This document shows positions 47,339 through 55,671 of a stretch of 64,000 nucleotides of DNA, in pieces. Location of the stretch: the NCBI RefSeq assembly GCF_001886735.1, contig NZ_CP018081.1, forward strand, positions 1 to 64,000, given 5' to 3'. This DNA comes from Sulfitobacter alexandrii. GTDB taxonomy: Bacteria > Pseudomonadota > Alphaproteobacteria > Rhodobacterales > Rhodobacteraceae. The notes under the pieces were generated by a model that was not told where the DNA came from, searched no databases, and saw nothing but the letters and a program-made list of their open reading frames with translations. Position numbers and translations under genes: made by a program. Numbering within the stretch: the stretch's first letter is position 1; every line of letters starts with the position of its first letter.

Positions 47339-48505
47339 CTAGTCGCCCCCCGGACCGATGATCTCGTCGTTGTGTTCGCCCAGTCCGGGGGCGGGGCGCA
47401 GGTCATGCCGCGCCGGTGTCGCCGAGAATCGAATGGGCGGGCGTGTCATCCAGATCGTACCTTCGGTGGGGTGTTCGACCTTCTGAAAGAAACCGGTTAC
47501 GGAAAGGTGCGGATCGTTCGGCAGATCCGACAGGGTGTTCACCGGCATGGCGGGAATGTCGGCCTGCTCCATCAGGGCCAGCCAGTCGGCGGTTGTCCGC
47601 GTCAGCGCAATCCGAGCAACCATGTCGTAAAGGGCGCCGATGTTACGGCTGCGGGTGTCCATGTCGGTGACCCAGACGTGGTTGATCATGTCGTCGCGCC
47701 CGACCGTCTTGAAAAACCGCGCCCATTGGGCGTTGGTATAGGGCAGGATCGTGATGAACCCGTCCGCCGTCTGGAGCGGGCGGCGGTGCGGCACCAACAT
47801 GCGGGCATATCCGAAATTCCTCGGCACCTCGTCGAATGTCGCGCCGTCCATGTGTTCGGCCAGCAGAAACGCCGTCAGCGTTTCGAACATCGGCACCTCG
47901 ACATGCTGTGCCTGGCCCGTGCGTTCCCGATGAAACAGGGCTGCCATGACGGCATAAGCCGTGGTAACACCGCCAAGCTTGTCGGCAAGAATGGTCGGGG
48001 AATAATCGGGTTTTGCCTCTGGATCGCGAAGGGTGGGCAGGCTGGCCAAACCCGAAACCGCCTGGACGATGTCATCAAAGGCCGGTTTCGAAGCGTAAGG
48101 CCCGTCCTGCCCGTATCCGGTTGCAGAAACCGTGATCAGGCTCGGGTTCTCGTTCCGTAAGGTTTCCGGATCCAAAGACAATCTGGCAAGCGCCGCGGGC
48201 CGGATGCTTGAAATCATCACATCGGCATCGACCAGCAACTTGCGCAGACGGTCGCGATCGGCTTGCGTTTTCAGGTCGAGTACGACGCTGCGCTTGTTGC
48301 GGTTGGCCCCTAGAAACGCAGCGCCCATCAACCTGTGCCGCGATGGCTGAACCTGGCGCAGAAGATCGCCCTCGGGCGCTTCCACCTTGATCACATCCGC
48401 TCCCAGATCTCCCAGCATCTGCGTGGCCAGAGGACCGAAGATGATCGACGTCAGGTCGATGATCCTGACGCTTTGCAGGATTGCGGTGTTCTTTGCATTG
48501 GTCAT
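47339..48505 (-). CDS. CaiB/BaiF-family CoA transferase
   Basis: This is a 388-residue family III CoA transferase. ILQSVRIIDLTSIIFGPLATQMLGDLGADVIKVEAP is the N-terminal signature, and D144 in SKPAFDDIVQAVSGL is the expected catalytic aspartate. The start is ATG 48505; longer open frame upstream is shadow sequence. It would move CoA between acids and so activate a substrate without ATP. It is co-directional with the next CaiB-type gene, 16 bp apart, behind site C. Confidence 0.86.
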   Translation of the reverse strand: MTNAKNTAILQSVRIIDLTSIIFGPLATQMLGDLGADVIKVEAPEGDLLRQVQPSRHRLMGAAFLGANRNKRSVVLDLKTQADRDRLRKLLVDADVMISSIRPAALARLSLDPETLRNENPSLITVSATGYGQDGPYASKPAFDDIVQAVSGLASLPTLRDPEAKPDYSPTILADKLGGVTTAYAVMAALFHRERTGQAQHVEVPMFETLTAFLLAEHMDGATFDEVPRNFGYARMLVPHRRPLQTADGFITILPYTNAQWARFFKTVGRDDMINHVWVTDMDTRSRNIGALYDMVARIALTRTTADWLALMEQADIPAMPVNTLSDLPNDPHLSVTGFFQKVEHPTEGTIWMTRPPIRFSATPARHDLRPAPGLGEHNDEIIGPGGD

Positions 48506-48521
48506 GGGTTGATTTCCTGTT

Positions 48522-49667
48522 CTAGGAACGAGAACCGAATTCCGCGCGAATGGCCGCTCCATCGGCGTCCAATGCGGGGGACGGTCCGATCGCGGCTTCG
48601 GTGCTGCCGCGTCGTATCGGGGGCATTGCGATGCTGACAGGTCCCGAGGGCGTGCCGATGGTCGCCCGATCAAGTTGCGGGTGATCCGACAGCGCGGCAA
48701 CGTCGTTCACCGCCGCCGATGCAATGCCCGCGCCATCGAGCAGCTTCAACAATTCGGCACGTTCGTGCGCGCCGAACACGGTCTTGATAAGCTCTTCGAG
48801 TTCCGATTTGTGCGCGATCCTGGCTGAATTATCATGGAATCGCGGATCATCGGCCAAGGCCGGGTCGCCGAGAATCTGTACGCAGAACCGGTTCCATTCG
48901 CGGCTGTTCTGGACCGAGATGACGACCTGTTCACCGCCTCGGCAGTGGAATGCGCCGTAGGGGCATATGACAGAGTGACCAAGCCCGGTTCTGGGCGTGG
49001 GCTGATTGGCATAGTCGTGAAAAAGAAGCGGAACCGCCATCCAGTCCGCCATGACGTCGAACATGGCCACCGAGAGGCCGCTGCCCTTGCCGGTTCGATC
49101 ACGCCCGACCAGCGCTTCGCAGATCCCGGCATGGGCTGTCATGCCGGTGGCGATATCGCAGACCGACACGCCGACCCGCCCCGGTCCATCCGGCGTGCCG
49201 GTCACCGATGCCAGGCCGCTTTCGCATTGCACCAGAAGATCATAGGCCTTGGCGTTGCGCATCGGGCCGTCCTCTCCGTAGCCGGTGATGTCGCAGGTCA
49301 CCAGACGCGGAAACCTCTCTCGCAGACTTGCGGAATCGAGCCCGAGCTTGGCCAGCGCGCCGGGCAGCAGGTTCTGAATAAACACATCCGCGTTTTCCAG
49401 CATCCTGAGCAGGATTTCACGGTCTTCGTCGGCTTTAATGTCCAAGGCGACCGATTCTTTGCCTCGGTTCAGCCATGTGAAATAGGCGCTTTCACCGTTG
49501 GCGGCGGTATCGTAGGCGCGGGCGAAATCGCCGGCTCCCTTGCGTTCGATCTTGATCACACGCGCGCCGGCATCGGCCAGCCGCGAGGAGCAAAAAGGCG
49601 CGGCGACTGCCTGTTCCAGCGCAACGACGAGTTTGCCGGAAAGGGGGGCTAAATCTGAACCTGGCAT
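48522..49667 (-). CDS. CaiB/BaiF-family CoA transferase
   Basis: The protein has 381 residues. LVVALEQAVAAPFCSSRLADAGARVIKIERKGAGDFARAYD is the family start, followed by ITGYGEDGPMRNAKAYDLLVQCESGL with D143 as the expected nucleophile. It could form a heteromeric enzyme with its neighbour or act alone. It is read leftward from the divergent promoter region that contains the perfect palindrome at 49704. Confidence 0.87.
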   Translation of the reverse strand: MPGSDLAPLSGKLVVALEQAVAAPFCSSRLADAGARVIKIERKGAGDFARAYDTAANGESAYFTWLNRGKESVALDIKADEDREILLRMLENADVFIQNLLPGALAKLGLDSASLRERFPRLVTCDITGYGEDGPMRNAKAYDLLVQCESGLASVTGTPDGPGRVGVSVCDIATGMTAHAGICEALVGRDRTGKGSGLSVAMFDVMADWMAVPLLFHDYANQPTPRTGLGHSVICPYGAFHCRGGEQVVISVQNSREWNRFCVQILGDPALADDPRFHDNSARIAHKSELEELIKTVFGAHERAELLKLLDGAGIASAAVNDVAALSDHPQLDRATIGTPSGPVSIAMPPIRRGSTEAAIGPSPALDADGAAIRAEFGSRS

Positions 49668-49694
49668 GAGTTTCTCTCAATTGATCCTGAAAGG

Positions 49695-49721
49695 TTGACT
49701 AAATCTAACAATTGTTAGAAA
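49695..49721. promoter_or_regulatory. Divergent promoter region with perfect palindromic operator (site C)
   Basis: TCTAACAATTGTTAGA (49704-49719) is a perfect 16-bp palindrome between the leftward CoA-transferase pair and the rightward DUF35-thiolase operon. On the plus strand TTGACT (49695-49700) lies just before it and TAGAAA (49716-49721) is its right arm, although the 15-bp spacing is shorter than at sites A and B. One bound dimer could control both directions. Confidence 0.68.
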
Positions 49722-49771
49722 CATAATCAATACGATTAGACAAAGACTGGATCGCTTGAAGGAGAACGCCG

Positions 49772-50149
49772 GTGCAGGACGCCAAACGACCAGACCAGTT
49801 TTTCCAACGCGCGCTGGCAGAGGGAGAGATCCTGCTGCCCAAGTGCGACGACTGCGGGGGATATCACTTTTTCCCGAGAGTCCTGTGTCCCCATTGTCAT
49901 GGCAGCGCGATTTCTTGGAAGAAGGCTAGCGGCAAGGGACGGGTCCACACCACAACAGTTGTGCGCCGAAAGCCCGAACGGGGCGGCGATTACAACGTAT
50001 GCGTCGTCGAGCTGGATGAGGGTGTCCGGATGATGAGCCGGGTCGAGGGCATTGCTCCGGGTGAGGTCGCCATCGACATGCCGGTAACCGCCTTCGTGGG
50101 CGAGGCCGAGGGTGTTCCGGCCGTGCTTTTCAAGCCGTCGGAGGGATAA
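49772..50149 (+). CDS. DUF35 / OB-fold zinc-ribbon acyl-CoA-associated protein
   Basis: This is a 125-residue protein. A rubredoxin-like zinc ribbon has C25, C28, C39 and C42 (KCDDCGG...LCPHCHG), followed by an OB fold (GKGRVHTTTVVRRKP...NVCVVELDEGVRMMSRVEG). Such proteins pair with thiolase-fold enzymes; the ChsH2 C-terminal domain does so with Ltp2 in steroid side-chain retro-aldol cleavage. GTG 49772 follows AAGGAGAACGCC. It lies 3 bp before the thiolase-fold gene. Confidence 0.87.
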   Translation: MQDAKRPDQFFQRALAEGEILLPKCDDCGGYHFFPRVLCPHCHGSAISWKKASGKGRVHTTTVVRRKPERGGDYNVCVVELDEGVRMMSRVEGIAPGEVAIDMPVTAFVGEAEGVPAVLFKPSEG

Positions 50150-50152
50150 GCC

Positions 50153-51304
50153 ATGACCACTGAACTTCGGGGGAAATCCGCCATCGTAGGTACCGGTCAT
50201 GCCGGTTTCGGAGAAGCCCATGGCCTGACGGCCTATGATGTCATGGCGCAATCTGCGCTTGCGGCGCTTGGCGATGCCGGGCTGAAACTGTCCGACGTCG
50301 ACGGGCTGTTTTGCACCATGATGGAAGACAGCATGCCGGCGCTTATGGCGGCGGAGTATCTGGGCATCCAGCCCCGTTTCATTGATGGCACGATGTCGGG
50401 CGGTTCGTCTTTCGTAAACTACCTGACGTCCGCGACCATGGCGCTGGACGCCGGTCTGTGTGATGTCGCGCTGATTGTTTATGGCTCCAACCAGCGCACC
50501 GCGTCGGGCAGACTCGTGACCGCTTCACGTCCGCCGGCCTACGAGGCGCCGTATAATCCGCGCTATCCGATCTCGGCCTATGCGATGGCGGCGGCGCGGC
50601 ACATGCATGAATATGGCACCACCCGCGAACAGCTGGCCGACGTGGCCGTTGCTGCGCGGGCCTGGGCGCAGCACAACCCCGAAGCGTTCGAGCGCGGCCC
50701 GCTGACCCGCGAGGACGTGTTGGGTGCGCGCATGGTGGGCGATCCATTGACCGTGCGCGACTGTTGTCTTGTCACCGACGGCGGCGGCGCGATCGTAATG
50801 GTCCGCGCGGACCGCGCCCGGGATTTCCCGAAGGCGCCTGTCTATGTGCTGGGCAGTGCTGCGGCAAGCTCGCACCGGCAGATTTCGCAGATGAAGGATT
50901 TCACCGTGACCGCAGCCCGCGACTCGGGCGCGCGCGCCTTTGCGACGGCCGGCGTGACCCCTGCGGATATCCAGGCGGTCGAGCTCTATGATGCCTTCAC
51001 CATCAATACCATCCTGTTTCTTGAAGATCTGGGGTTCTGCGCCAAGGGCGATGGCGGGGCCTTTGTCCAGGGCGGGCGCATCGCGCCTGGCGGGGCCTTG
51101 CCGGTGAACACGAATGGCGGAGGCCTGTCCTGTGTGCACCCCGGGATGTACGGTATCTTCACAGTGATCGAGGCTGCTCGTCAGATCCGTGGCGACGCGC
51201 CGGGCATTCAGTTGAAGGATATTGATCTGGCGCTGGCGCATGGCAACGGCGGTGTGCTGTCCAGTCAGGTCACGGCCATACTTGGATCGCAAAACACGCT
51301 CTGA
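50153..51304 (+). CDS. Thiolase-fold protein without nucleophile cysteine (lipid-transfer/aldolase-like)
   Basis: The protein has 383 residues. The thiolase fold is clear (KSAIVGTGHAGFGEAHGLTAYDVMAQSAL, ELYDAFTINTILFLEDLGF, NTNGGGLSCVHPGMYGI). Where thiolases have the acyl-accepting cysteine this reads DGTMSGGSSFVNY (residues 79-90), with no cysteine. This is the pattern of SCP-x/Ltp2-type aldolases rather than beta-ketothiolases. With the DUF35 partner the likely reaction is C-C cleavage of a beta-hydroxyacyl-CoA, but this is inferred from family and context. Confidence 0.84.
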   Translation: MTTELRGKSAIVGTGHAGFGEAHGLTAYDVMAQSALAALGDAGLKLSDVDGLFCTMMEDSMPALMAAEYLGIQPRFIDGTMSGGSSFVNYLTSATMALDAGLCDVALIVYGSNQRTASGRLVTASRPPAYEAPYNPRYPISAYAMAAARHMHEYGTTREQLADVAVAARAWAQHNPEAFERGPLTREDVLGARMVGDPLTVRDCCLVTDGGGAIVMVRADRARDFPKAPVYVLGSAAASSHRQISQMKDFTVTAARDSGARAFATAGVTPADIQAVELYDAFTINTILFLEDLGFCAKGDGGAFVQGGRIAPGGALPVNTNGGGLSCVHPGMYGIFTVIEAARQIRGDAPGIQLKDIDLALAHGNGGVLSSQVTAILGSQNTL

Positions 51305-51327
51305 CGGCAACTAAGGGAGGAAAGATC

Positions 51328-52185
51328 ATGCCACTGGATTTCGAAGCACTTTCGAATTGGGATTTCGAAGAGATCAAGCAGACTCTGACCGAGCGGGATA
51401 CCATCCTTTACGCACTCGGGCTGGGGTTCGGCGAAGATCCGACAGACAAGAAAGAACTGGCCTTTGTCTATGAGGACGGTCTGAAGGCGGTTCCCTCGAT
51501 GGCGGTCATTTTGGGGTATCCCGGCTTCTGGCTGCGCGATCCCAAGACCGGCGTAAACTGGCAAAAAGTGCTGCACGGAGAACAGTGGCTCGACATCTAC
51601 AAGCCGCTGCCGACACATGGCCGGATTGTCGGCCGCAGCCAGATCGACTTCATCTCGGACAAGGGCGAGGGCAAGGGCGCTGTGATCTATCAAAGCCGCG
51701 AGATCATCGACGCGGACAGCGGCGACAAGCTGGCACGCGTCGCGATGTCGGCCTTCGCCCGGGGCGACGGCGGATTCGGCGGCGAGAACAGGCCCGGCCC
51801 GACGCCGGCGGTGCTGCCGGACCGGGTGCCCGATCACATATGTGATATCGAGACGCTTCCGCGCCAGGCGCTGATCTACCGGCTCAGCGGCGACATGAAC
51901 CCGCTGCATGCCGACCCCGATGTCGCGCGGTCGGTCGGGTTCGACCGCCCGATCCTGCACGGTTTGGCGACCTATGGTCTGGCCGCCCGGGCGATTCTCA
52001 AGACGTTGCTGGACTATGATTCTGCCCGGCTTGTCGGTCTGGATGTTCGGTTCTCGGCTCCGGTCTATCCCGGCGAAACCGTGCGGTTCGAAATCTGGGA
52101 AGAGGACGGCGAGGCCCGGTTTCGAGCGTCTATTCCTGCACGCGACGTGGTTGTTCTGAACAACGGCGCGGCGCGCTTTGCCTGA
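51328..52185 (+). CDS. MaoC-family enoyl-CoA hydratase 2
   Basis: This is a 285-residue double hot-dog protein like the hydratase-2 part of MFE-2. The active-site motif YRLSGDMNPLHADP (D189, N191, H194) is complete in the C-terminal hot dog and is followed by GFDRPILHGLATYG. The N-terminal half is the inactive substrate-binding hot dog. It would hydrate 2-enoyl-CoA to (R)-3-hydroxyacyl-CoA. It lies 23 bp after the thiolase-fold gene with AGGGAGG as ribosome binding site. Confidence 0.9.
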   Translation: MPLDFEALSNWDFEEIKQTLTERDTILYALGLGFGEDPTDKKELAFVYEDGLKAVPSMAVILGYPGFWLRDPKTGVNWQKVLHGEQWLDIYKPLPTHGRIVGRSQIDFISDKGEGKGAVIYQSREIIDADSGDKLARVAMSAFARGDGGFGGENRPGPTPAVLPDRVPDHICDIETLPRQALIYRLSGDMNPLHADPDVARSVGFDRPILHGLATYGLAARAILKTLLDYDSARLVGLDVRFSAPVYPGETVRFEIWEEDGEARFRASIPARDVVVLNNGAARFA

Positions 52186-52195
52186 GGCAGTGAAG

Positions 52196-53332
52196 ATGGC
52201 TCAACCGCTCAAGGATATCCTGGTGCTGGATTTCAGCACACTTCTTCCCGGTCCGATGGCGACGCTCATGCTGTCCGAGGCTGGCGCCGAAGTGATCAAG
52301 TTCGAACGGCCCGGAGCCGGCGAGGACGCGCGCCACACGGAGCCAAAGATCGACGGAGAGAGCATCGGATTTGCTGTGTTGAACCACGGCAAGCGATCGG
52401 TGGCCATCGACCTCAAGTCAAGGGGCGCAGTGGAACGTCTGCGCCCCTTGATCGAGAAGGCCGATGTTCTGGTAGAGCAGTTTCGTCCCGGCGTGATGGA
52501 CCGGCTGGGGCTTGGTTATGAAGCGGTGCGAAAGATCAATCCCGGTCTCATCTATTGTTCGATCACCGGCTATGGCCAGACCGGACCAAAGGCCAGCGCC
52601 GCCGGCCACGATCTCAACTACGTCGGTGATGCGGGTATCCTGTCGCTCAGTCGCGGACCGGATGACCAGCCAACAGCCCCGTTCGGGCTGGTCGCCGATA
52701 TCGGAGGCGGAACCTATCCTGCGGTGATGAATATCCTGCTGGCCCTGATTGCGCGGCAGGCAAGCGGGCAGGGGACGCATCTGGATATCGCAATGGCCGA
52801 GGGGGCGTTCGCCTTTGCCTATTGGGCCCATGCCGAAGGTGTGATTGCCGGGCAGAACATCGAAAGCGGTGGCAGCCGTCTGACGGGTGGCCTGGCCCGG
52901 TATCGGCTTTATACGGCTGCGGACGGGCGTCAGATCGCCGTCGGCGCGTTGGAAGAAAAGTTCTGGCAGTCGTTCTGCGATGTCATTGGTTTGCCTGTGG
53001 CCCTTCGCGATGACTGGTCCGATCCAAATGCCTGTGCCGCAGAGGTTGCACGTCGTCTGAGGGAACACCCCTCGACCCATTGGGAGCCTTTGCTGGCTGC
53101 GGCAGATTGCTGCTGTTCGGTCGTGAAGACGCCCGCCGAGGCGGCGCGTGACCCGCATTTCAAAGCGCGTGACGTGTTCGGGCGGACCGTAAAAATCTCC
53201 GGCCGGGACGCGCCCGCTTTGCCGCTGCCAATTGCCCCGGAGTTCCGTTCTTCCGGAAATTCGGTCGGAGTTGCAGCCACTCTGGGCGAAGACAATCCGC
53301 GTTATGGCGTGGACCAACCGAAAACAGAGTAA
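52196..53332 (+). CDS. Alpha-methylacyl-CoA racemase-like CaiB/BaiF protein
   Basis: This is a 378-residue CaiB/BaiF-family protein. Instead of the transferase aspartate context it has AAGHDLNYVGDAGILS (H138) and LVADIGGG (D168), the two blocks carrying the catalytic His and Asp of alpha-methylacyl-CoA racemase. This supports epimerisation of (2R)-methylacyl-CoA esters so that the ACADs can act. ATG 52196 lies 10 bp past the MaoC stop. The final gene of the site-C rightward operon. Confidence 0.84.
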   Translation: MAQPLKDILVLDFSTLLPGPMATLMLSEAGAEVIKFERPGAGEDARHTEPKIDGESIGFAVLNHGKRSVAIDLKSRGAVERLRPLIEKADVLVEQFRPGVMDRLGLGYEAVRKINPGLIYCSITGYGQTGPKASAAGHDLNYVGDAGILSLSRGPDDQPTAPFGLVADIGGGTYPAVMNILLALIARQASGQGTHLDIAMAEGAFAFAYWAHAEGVIAGQNIESGGSRLTGGLARYRLYTAADGRQIAVGALEEKFWQSFCDVIGLPVALRDDWSDPNACAAEVARRLREHPSTHWEPLLAAADCCCSVVKTPAEAARDPHFKARDVFGRTVKISGRDAPALPLPIAPEFRSSGNSVGVAATLGEDNPRYGVDQPKTE

Positions 53333-53352
53333 ATCCCGTTGACGGGCAGGAT

Positions 53353-53382
53353 TTGAATCGGTAATCTAACATTTGTTAGAAA
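53353..53382 (+). promoter_or_regulatory. Promoter with palindromic operator (site D)
   Basis: TCTAACATTTGTTAGA (53365-53380) has perfect 7-bp arms and sits 15 bp before the transglutaminase-like gene. A -35-like TTGAAT (53353-53358) and -10-like TAGAAA (53377-53382) with an 18-bp spacer give the same arm-promoter overlap as at the other sites. Confidence 0.65.
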
Positions 53383-53394
53383 AAGGGGGGGCCA

Positions 53395-54114
53395 ATGGAC
53401 AAGTCTGACGATGACCTGCCGACTGAAGCTGAGCGTTATGTCATGCCATCGCGCTTTGTGGAAAGCGATAGCGTGGAAGTGCAGGGTTTCGTGACATCGG
53501 CTTTGCGTGATCTTCCTGTGGACGCAACCAATCGAGACAAGGCGATCCGCCTGTTCGAAGCGGTGCGCGACGATATTCGCTATGATCCCTATTGTTTTGC
53601 GCTGGATGAGGACTCTTACCGTGCCAGCCGTATCGCTGGCGCGGAAGCGGCGTTTTGCGTTCCCAAGGCAATTCTTCTGGCGGCTTGTTTGCGTGCTGTG
53701 GGTATCCCCGCCGCTCTGGGGTTCGCGGATGTGCGCAACCACCTGAATACACCCAAGTTGCAGGAGTTGATGGGGACCGATCTCTTTATCTACCACGGCT
53801 ATGTTCAGCTGTGGTTGGGGAATGAGGCCTACAAGGTGACACCTGCATTCAACATGGAACTGTGTGAAAGATTCGGGGTCAAACCCCTGGTCTTCGACGG
53901 CTATCACGACGCGCTCTTTCATGAGTTCGACGAACAGAATCACCGGCACATGGAATATGTGAACGACCGTGGTCTCTATTTCGACGCGCCGATGGGTGAG
54001 TTCCTGATGGCGTTCAAGGAAACCTATCCGAAGCTGGAAGAATTCAACCGCATCCGGATATCCAAGGATGCGAGCGGATACGATGACGGTTTCGCAAAGG
54101 AGGGTGCCTCTTGA
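53395..54114 (+). CDS. Transglutaminase-like superfamily protein
   Basis: The protein has 239 residues. The cysteine-protease-like core is visible: AAFCVPKAILLAACLRAVGIPAALGFADVR with C88, then YHGYVQLWL with H134. The third member of the triad, normally Asp in a DPT-like motif, reads KVTPAFN, so the usual aspartate is absent. There is no signal peptide. It is the first gene of an operon of acyl-CoA enzymes, an unusual place for this fold. It might hydrolyse or transfer an amide or thioester, or act as a non-catalytic partner. Confidence 0.78.
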   Translation: MDKSDDDLPTEAERYVMPSRFVESDSVEVQGFVTSALRDLPVDATNRDKAIRLFEAVRDDIRYDPYCFALDEDSYRASRIAGAEAAFCVPKAILLAACLRAVGIPAALGFADVRNHLNTPKLQELMGTDLFIYHGYVQLWLGNEAYKVTPAFNMELCERFGVKPLVFDGYHDALFHEFDEQNHRHMEYVNDRGLYFDAPMGEFLMAFKETYPKLEEFNRIRISKDASGYDDGFAKEGAS

Positions 54115-54560
54115 GGTATCTGGAAGACTTCTCGCCGGGCCAAGTCTATCGCTTTCGCAGCGCTCCGATGAGCGCGGATTCGATAAAGGCCTTTGCCAAG
54201 GAATGGGATCCGCAGCGGCTGCACACCGATGAAGACTATGCAACCGCCATACATGGCAGCCTGATCGCCTCGGGCTTTCAGACCATGCTTGAGGTGTTCA
54301 AGCCGGTCATGACCGAGATGATGGTCGATGTTGCCAATATCGGCGGCATGGGCTTTGACAATTTGCGCTGGCTGCGGCCTGTGCACCCGAACGAACCCCT
54401 TGATGTCGAACTGACGGTCAACTCGGTCACACCGTCAAAAAGCAAGCCCGACAGAGGTGTTTTGCACTATACGCTCAGCGCCAAAAACCCCGAGGGCGAG
54501 GTCGTTTTTTCGACCGACACCCCTGTGATGATCCAGCGAAAACAAAATGACACAAACTGA
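54111..54560 (+). CDS. MaoC-family hot-dog dehydratase
   Basis: This is a 149-residue single hot-dog domain. The hydratase motif is FAKEWDPQRLHTDEDYA (D33, H38), and IHGSLIASGFQTM follows where GxxxHG would be. TTG start overlaps the previous stop (TTGA). It ends inside the next ACAD gene by 14 bases. In size it resembles ChsH1-type partners. An (R)-specific enoyl-CoA hydratase role is likely. Confidence 0.84.
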   Translation: MRYLEDFSPGQVYRFRSAPMSADSIKAFAKEWDPQRLHTDEDYATAIHGSLIASGFQTMLEVFKPVMTEMMVDVANIGGMGFDNLRWLRPVHPNEPLDVELTVNSVTPSKSKPDRGVLHYTLSAKNPEGEVVFSTDTPVMIQRKQNDTN

Positions 54561-55671
54561 GTTCCTTTCCAGCGAACAAGAAGACCTTCGCCTGTTGCGC
54601 GAGAGCGTGCGCACGTTGTTTGAACGGGCGGGCGGAAGTGACAGAGCCCGACAACTCCGTGATGCCGGGGGCGGTTTCGATCCGGAGATGGTCCGGGAAC
54701 TGGCCGAGGCCGGTGTTTTCGGCGTGGCGGTGCCCGAAGATCAGGGCGGGCTTGGCATGGGCCTAGCCGCCGGGGGTGTCATCGCCGAGGAAGTCGGCCG
54801 TGTGTTTGCCCCGGAACCGGTCGTGTCGACGATAGGTCTGAGCCTCGGCCTTCTGCGCCGCCTTTGTCCGGATCATCCGAAGATGGCACAGCTCATCGGC
54901 GGCGAAATTTCATTGGCGGTTGCCTGGCAGGAACGCGGCCCCGACGGGGCGCCTGCCGATGCGACCTGCCGATACGCGGACGGAAAGCTGACCGGTGGCA
55001 AGGCCTGGGTCGTCGGTGCGATCGGTTCGCACGGGTTCCTTGTCGTGGCCGAACAGGATGATGGTCCGGTTCTGGTTCTGGCTGAGGCAGACGCGCAGGG
55101 GCTTGTCATCGACAAGCGGACGCAGGCGGATGGCAGCTCTCTGGGCGAGCTTTCGTTTTCGGGAACTCCGGCCGCGGAATTGGCCAGCAGCGGTGCGGTT
55201 CTCACTGCACTGGCCGAGGCTGTCGCCGATGCAACGGCGCTTGCCGCGGCCGAGCTTGTCGGCGTGAGCGAGCGCGCCTTCGAGATCACGCTCGACTACA
55301 TCAAGACGCGGGAGCAGTTCGACAAGCCGATCGGATCATTCCAGGTCATCCAGCACCGTGCCGTCGACCTCAACGTGATGTGCGAGGTCGCGCAGGCCGG
55401 AGTGCGGGAGGCGCTTGCGCAGATGGACAGCGAAACCGATCCAAAAGTCCGGGCGCGGCTTGCCAGCCGGGCCAAGGCTCGCGCGGTCACCGCCGCCAAG
55501 AAGATCACGCGCGACGCCATCCAGCTGCACGGGGCCGTCGGTTATACCGACGAGTTCGACATCGGGCTTTATCTGAACCGAGCGCTGGTTCTGTCCGCTT
55601 GGCTGGGCGATGACGCCTACCACAGACGGCTTTGGTTCGAGGCGCGAGAACAGGAAGGAGCCGCACAATGA
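54547..55671 (+). CDS. Acyl-CoA dehydrogenase, probable subunit of a heteromeric pair
   Basis: The protein has 374 residues. It is ACAD-like at the C-terminus (TREQFDKPIGSFQVIQHRAVDLNV, AIQLHGAVGYTDEFDIGLYLNRALVLSAWLG), but the middle FAD-binding motif is weak (AWQERGPDGAPADATCRYADGKLTGGKAWVVG). That asymmetry is known from alpha2beta2 ACADs such as the FadE28-FadE29 class of steroid side-chain oxidation. It overlaps the following ACAD by four bases (ATGA). Confidence 0.87.
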   Translation: MTQTEFLSSEQEDLRLLRESVRTLFERAGGSDRARQLRDAGGGFDPEMVRELAEAGVFGVAVPEDQGGLGMGLAAGGVIAEEVGRVFAPEPVVSTIGLSLGLLRRLCPDHPKMAQLIGGEISLAVAWQERGPDGAPADATCRYADGKLTGGKAWVVGAIGSHGFLVVAEQDDGPVLVLAEADAQGLVIDKRTQADGSSLGELSFSGTPAAELASSGAVLTALAEAVADATALAAAELVGVSERAFEITLDYIKTREQFDKPIGSFQVIQHRAVDLNVMCEVAQAGVREALAQMDSETDPKVRARLASRAKARAVTAAKKITRDAIQLHGAVGYTDEFDIGLYLNRALVLSAWLGDDAYHRRLWFEAREQEGAAQ

